From: an uncultured Bacilli bacterium
Lineage (GTDB): Bacteria > Bacillota_I > Bacilli_A > RF39 > UBA660
Assembly (NCBI GenBank): GCA_951800155.1
Contig: CATOJL010000003.1
Span: 1-25,646 of the forward strand
Direction of reading: 5' to 3'
Length of the DNA stretch: 25,646 nt
In this document: positions 23,319 to 25,646 of the stretch, one piece after another
Layout: the number at the start of each line of letters is the position of its first letter
Position numbering within the stretch: position 1 is the first letter of the stretch
Made by a program: the position numbers and the translations under genes
The notes under the pieces: generated by a model
The model's database searches: none
Told to the model about the DNA's origin: nothing
The model's input: the letters and a program-made list of their open reading frames with translations, nothing else

Positions 23319-25646
23319 TCACTCATTTCTAATAGCTTCTACTGGTTTTAGTTTTGCTATTCTTAATATAGGTAAAATGCTTGCTATGGTTATACTTATT
23401 ATTAAATAGAATAAAAGGAATAAAAGAATTCTTATATTAATATATAAAATTAAAGAAGTACTAAAATAATGTCTATCAAGATAAGGCATAATTGTTTCTA
23501 TTCCAACTAGACTTAAGAAGAATAAAATAACTATCAAGAAAATGATTTGAATCAAAAATATTTTAAATATATCTTTTTTTCTTGTTCCTAGTGAACGTAG
23601 TATTCCTATATTTTTCTTGTAATCTAAAACATTACTCATCATAAAATTACTAATTAATGCGAAAGATAGAAGCAAAAGGACCAAAAATAAATTTATAACT
23701 AGACCTTTGACTTTAATAATACTCCTGTAAGTACTATCACTTGTTTGAAAATAAATACTATTCACTACGTATTCTCCCTCATAAGGAAATGTGCTAAAGA
23801 TTTCTTTCAATTCATTATAATCATCTTCATAAACGATCATTCCTTTAAAACTTAAATAGTCTTTTTGATACTCTTTTAATAGATTTTTTGATACTAGGTT
23901 ACTATAACTACTTGTCGTATCTATAATTCCAATGATCTTTAAATTCGTATATACTTTGTCATAGTTCTCTTTTCTTTTAAAGTACATCCCAAAATCCCAT
24001 GTATTTTCATAAATTTCTAGTCTTAGTTCTTTTCCTATTACCTTTTTGGTAGGAAGTTTTTGAAGAAAAAACTCCTTTTTTACTTCTTCTATAGGGCGAT
24101 CAGGGTATTTTGCAACATAGGACTGTAATGCATAATAATAATTATCATAAAAAGCACTCATATTTACTAAAACTTCATCGTCCTTTAAAGTATCTATTTT
24201 CTTCCATTCTTTTCCATCATAGTATGTAACAGGTTCACGTATATAATCTATTCCTATTAAGTTTTGATTATCCATTTTCAATTCTATAACATTGTGATCA
24301 CTATCAATTTCTCGATTGATAGGATATTTCATATTTTTAATAAACGCTTGACTCATATATACTTTATTATATAATTGCCTTTGTTTGTCATATAACTTAT
24401 TTTCAAGAATTCTTATTTTATGTGGTATATGATCCCAATCTCCAAAAATATATTTTTTTAATTCTTCATAAGGACGCAAATCATAATCAATTATTCCAAC
24501 GATTTTACAAGAGTTATAACTTCCAAATTGAAACGTTTTTGAAGAATTTACCAGTTCCTCATAACTTTTTGGATAATAAACTCTATCCTTTTTATACTCA
24601 TAAATCCCATACTTGATCATTAAATCTGCTACATAATTTGATATCATAATTTCTTGATTGTGAATAGGATATTTTCCTATTATATTCTCTTCAATGGGCA
24701 ATTCCTTACCTCTATCTTCTATCTCTACAAATTCCAATCGCATTCGATTATCTGTATACAAATCGGTCGGTTCTTCTTCTGAATCATTGAACATATCTTC
24801 TTGTATATATACATTTATATTGAAAAATGGGGCTACATCAGGATTTTCATCTATTTCATATAATGGATACGATGGACTATTTAATTTGGATTGTATATAA
24901 TCTTTATCATCCTTATGCATTGGAAAAAAGTGGTTATAAACAATCTTTTCACCATGTTGCATTTTATTAATCACTATAGTATCAATATTTTTATTTTTTA
25001 ATATTGCAAAGTGTTGTTCATCTACATCATATCCAAATATAAAATAGGCATAGATTAAAAACATACTCGATAATGTCATCAGTAGAATTGATATACTTAA
25101 TCTTATTTTATGGTGTGTTAATAATTTCCTGCCTAGTTTAAATGCATACTTAAATGGTAACTTTGCTTCCTTACTTTTATATTCTATCTTCTCTTTTTCA
25201 ATTTCTTGTTGTTCTTTTGTATCTTTTATGATTTTTCCATCCTTTAACTCTATGATTCTTTCTCCATACTCTAACGCATACTCTCTATTATGTGTTACAA
25301 ATACTACTAATATTTCCTTACTTATTTCTTTTAATAAGTCCATCACTTCTTTTCCTGTTTTTCTATCTAATGCACCTGTTGGTTCATCGGCTAAGATTAT
25401 TCTTGGCTCTTTTACTAAAATACGAACAATTCCTACTCTTTGCTTTTGTCCTCCTGATAATTCATATATTTTTCTATTCTCATACCCCTCTAATCCTATT
25501 TTTTTTAGTAGTTCCTTGATATGTTCTGGGTTCTCTTTCCCCTTTTGTAGTTGTTCTACTAAAGCTATATTTTCATAAACTGTATATTCTTCTATCAAAC
25601 AAAACTCTTGAAAAATGAATCCTACATAACTATTTCTATATTTCGC
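23319..25646 (-). CDS. ABC transporter ATPase-FtsX fusion, N-terminus beyond window edge
   Basis: The frame is open to the right edge, giving 775 residues. By comparison with the homolog at 19568-21931 about 77 N-terminal residues, including Walker A, lie outside. Visible: Q-loop (VGFIFQEF), LSGGQKQRVGIV, Walker B ILADEPTGALD, switch VVFVTHNREY, membrane segment 1 about 190 residues in, a ~400-residue extracytoplasmic domain, and three C-terminal segments with GILRSLGTRKKDIF. The extracytoplasmic domain is longer than in the homolog and only partly alike, for example both have a (D/E)xEIx-type block before YDPYG-like IKYGIYEYKK or MKYGVYDS. First visible gene of the operon; it ends 6 nt before the preferred start of the next gene. 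TTG at 25598 is internal, not the start. Confidence 0.9.
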   Translation of the reverse strand, partial: AKYRNSYVGFIFQEFCLIEEYTVYENIALVEQLQKGKENPEHIKELLKKIGLEGYENRKIYELSGGQKQRVGIVRILVKEPRIILADEPTGALDRKTGKEVMDLLKEISKEILVVFVTHNREYALEYGERIIELKDGKIIKDTKEQQEIEKEKIEYKSKEAKLPFKYAFKLGRKLLTHHKIRLSISILLMTLSSMFLIYAYFIFGYDVDEQHFAILKNKNIDTIVINKMQHGEKIVYNHFFPMHKDDKDYIQSKLNSPSYPLYEIDENPDVAPFFNINVYIQEDMFNDSEEEPTDLYTDNRMRLEFVEIEDRGKELPIEENIIGKYPIHNQEIMISNYVADLMIKYGIYEYKKDRVYYPKSYEELVNSSKTFQFGSYNSCKIVGIIDYDLRPYEELKKYIFGDWDHIPHKIRILENKLYDKQRQLYNKVYMSQAFIKNMKYPINREIDSDHNVIELKMDNQNLIGIDYIREPVTYYDGKEWKKIDTLKDDEVLVNMSAFYDNYYYALQSYVAKYPDRPIEEVKKEFFLQKLPTKKVIGKELRLEIYENTWDFGMYFKRKENYDKVYTNLKIIGIIDTTSSYSNLVSKNLLKEYQKDYLSFKGMIVYEDDYNELKEIFSTFPYEGEYVVNSIYFQTSDSTYRSIIKVKGLVINLFLVLLLLSFALISNFMMSNVLDYKKNIGILRSLGTRKKDIFKIFLIQIIFLIVILFFLSLVGIETIMPYLDRHYFSTSLILYINIRILLFLLFYLIISITIASILPILRIAKLKPVEAIRNE

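Noticed and set aside
25598..25598. TTG at 25598 as start of the last ABC gene
   Set aside because: The frame continues upstream to the window edge and matches the homolog's Q-loop region, so this codon is internal.
1..25646. CRISPR array, tRNA or rRNA genes
   Set aside because: No regularly spaced direct repeats and no cloverleaf or rRNA-like conserved stretches were seen on either strand.
1..25646. Mollicutes-type code with TGA as tryptophan
   Set aside because: Tryptophan sites in metG and ung are TGG, and TGA serves as a stop in the ABC operon at sensible gene ends.

Overview
The window reads as chromosome of a very AT-rich, low-GC Gram-positive bacterium (Bacillota). The signs are strong AGGAGG-type ribosome binding sites, TGnTATAAT promoters, a T-box in front of methionyl-tRNA synthetase, a SpoVT-type sporulation regulator, and the standard code (TGG for Trp, TGA used as stop). 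An Erysipelotrichales/RF39-like gut lineage would fit, but I cannot prove a taxon. Almost everything is on the minus strand; the plus-strand genes are the IS110 transposase, a small ribbon-helix-helix protein and a pyrophosphatase.

Positions 1-5078 look like an accessory or mobile region. They hold a cut-off HTH protein (left edge), an IS110-family element whose left flank has the layout expected for a bridge RNA, a sortase B next to a wall-anchored surface protein with a non-standard NAQTS signal and a structured ~180-nt leader, a ribbon-helix-helix protein, and a hypothetical protein.

Positions 5079-11200 are mostly core genes: ung with a coupled small gene, a cohesin-like membrane-anchored surface protein, a hypothetical protein, an AGCS amino-acid symporter, rsmA, a G5/glucosaminidase-like wall hydrolase and a TatD nuclease. 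Positions 11500-17800 hold an 881-residue surface protein with alternating modules, an ~850-nt gene-poor stretch, a tiny membrane protein, metG with a complete T-box leader, and spoVT. The order metG-tatD-G5 protein-rsmA matches the metS-yabD-yabE-rnmV-ksgA cluster of Bacillus subtilis. Here rnmV is missing from its expected slot, and a surface-protein island sits between metG and tatD.

From 17863 there is a CBS/DRTGG-type Mn-dependent pyrophosphatase on the plus strand. It ends convergently, at a shared terminator, against a tightly overlapping four-gene minus-strand operon: ABC-FtsX fusion, two polytopic membrane proteins, second ABC-FtsX fusion. The first of these runs off the right edge. 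Its likely role is export of, or resistance to, a peptide or other amphiphile; this is inference.

The best candidates for something new are the four-gene ABC operon, the IS110 bridge-RNA region, the leader and atypical signal of the sortase pair, and the A/B modular surface protein.
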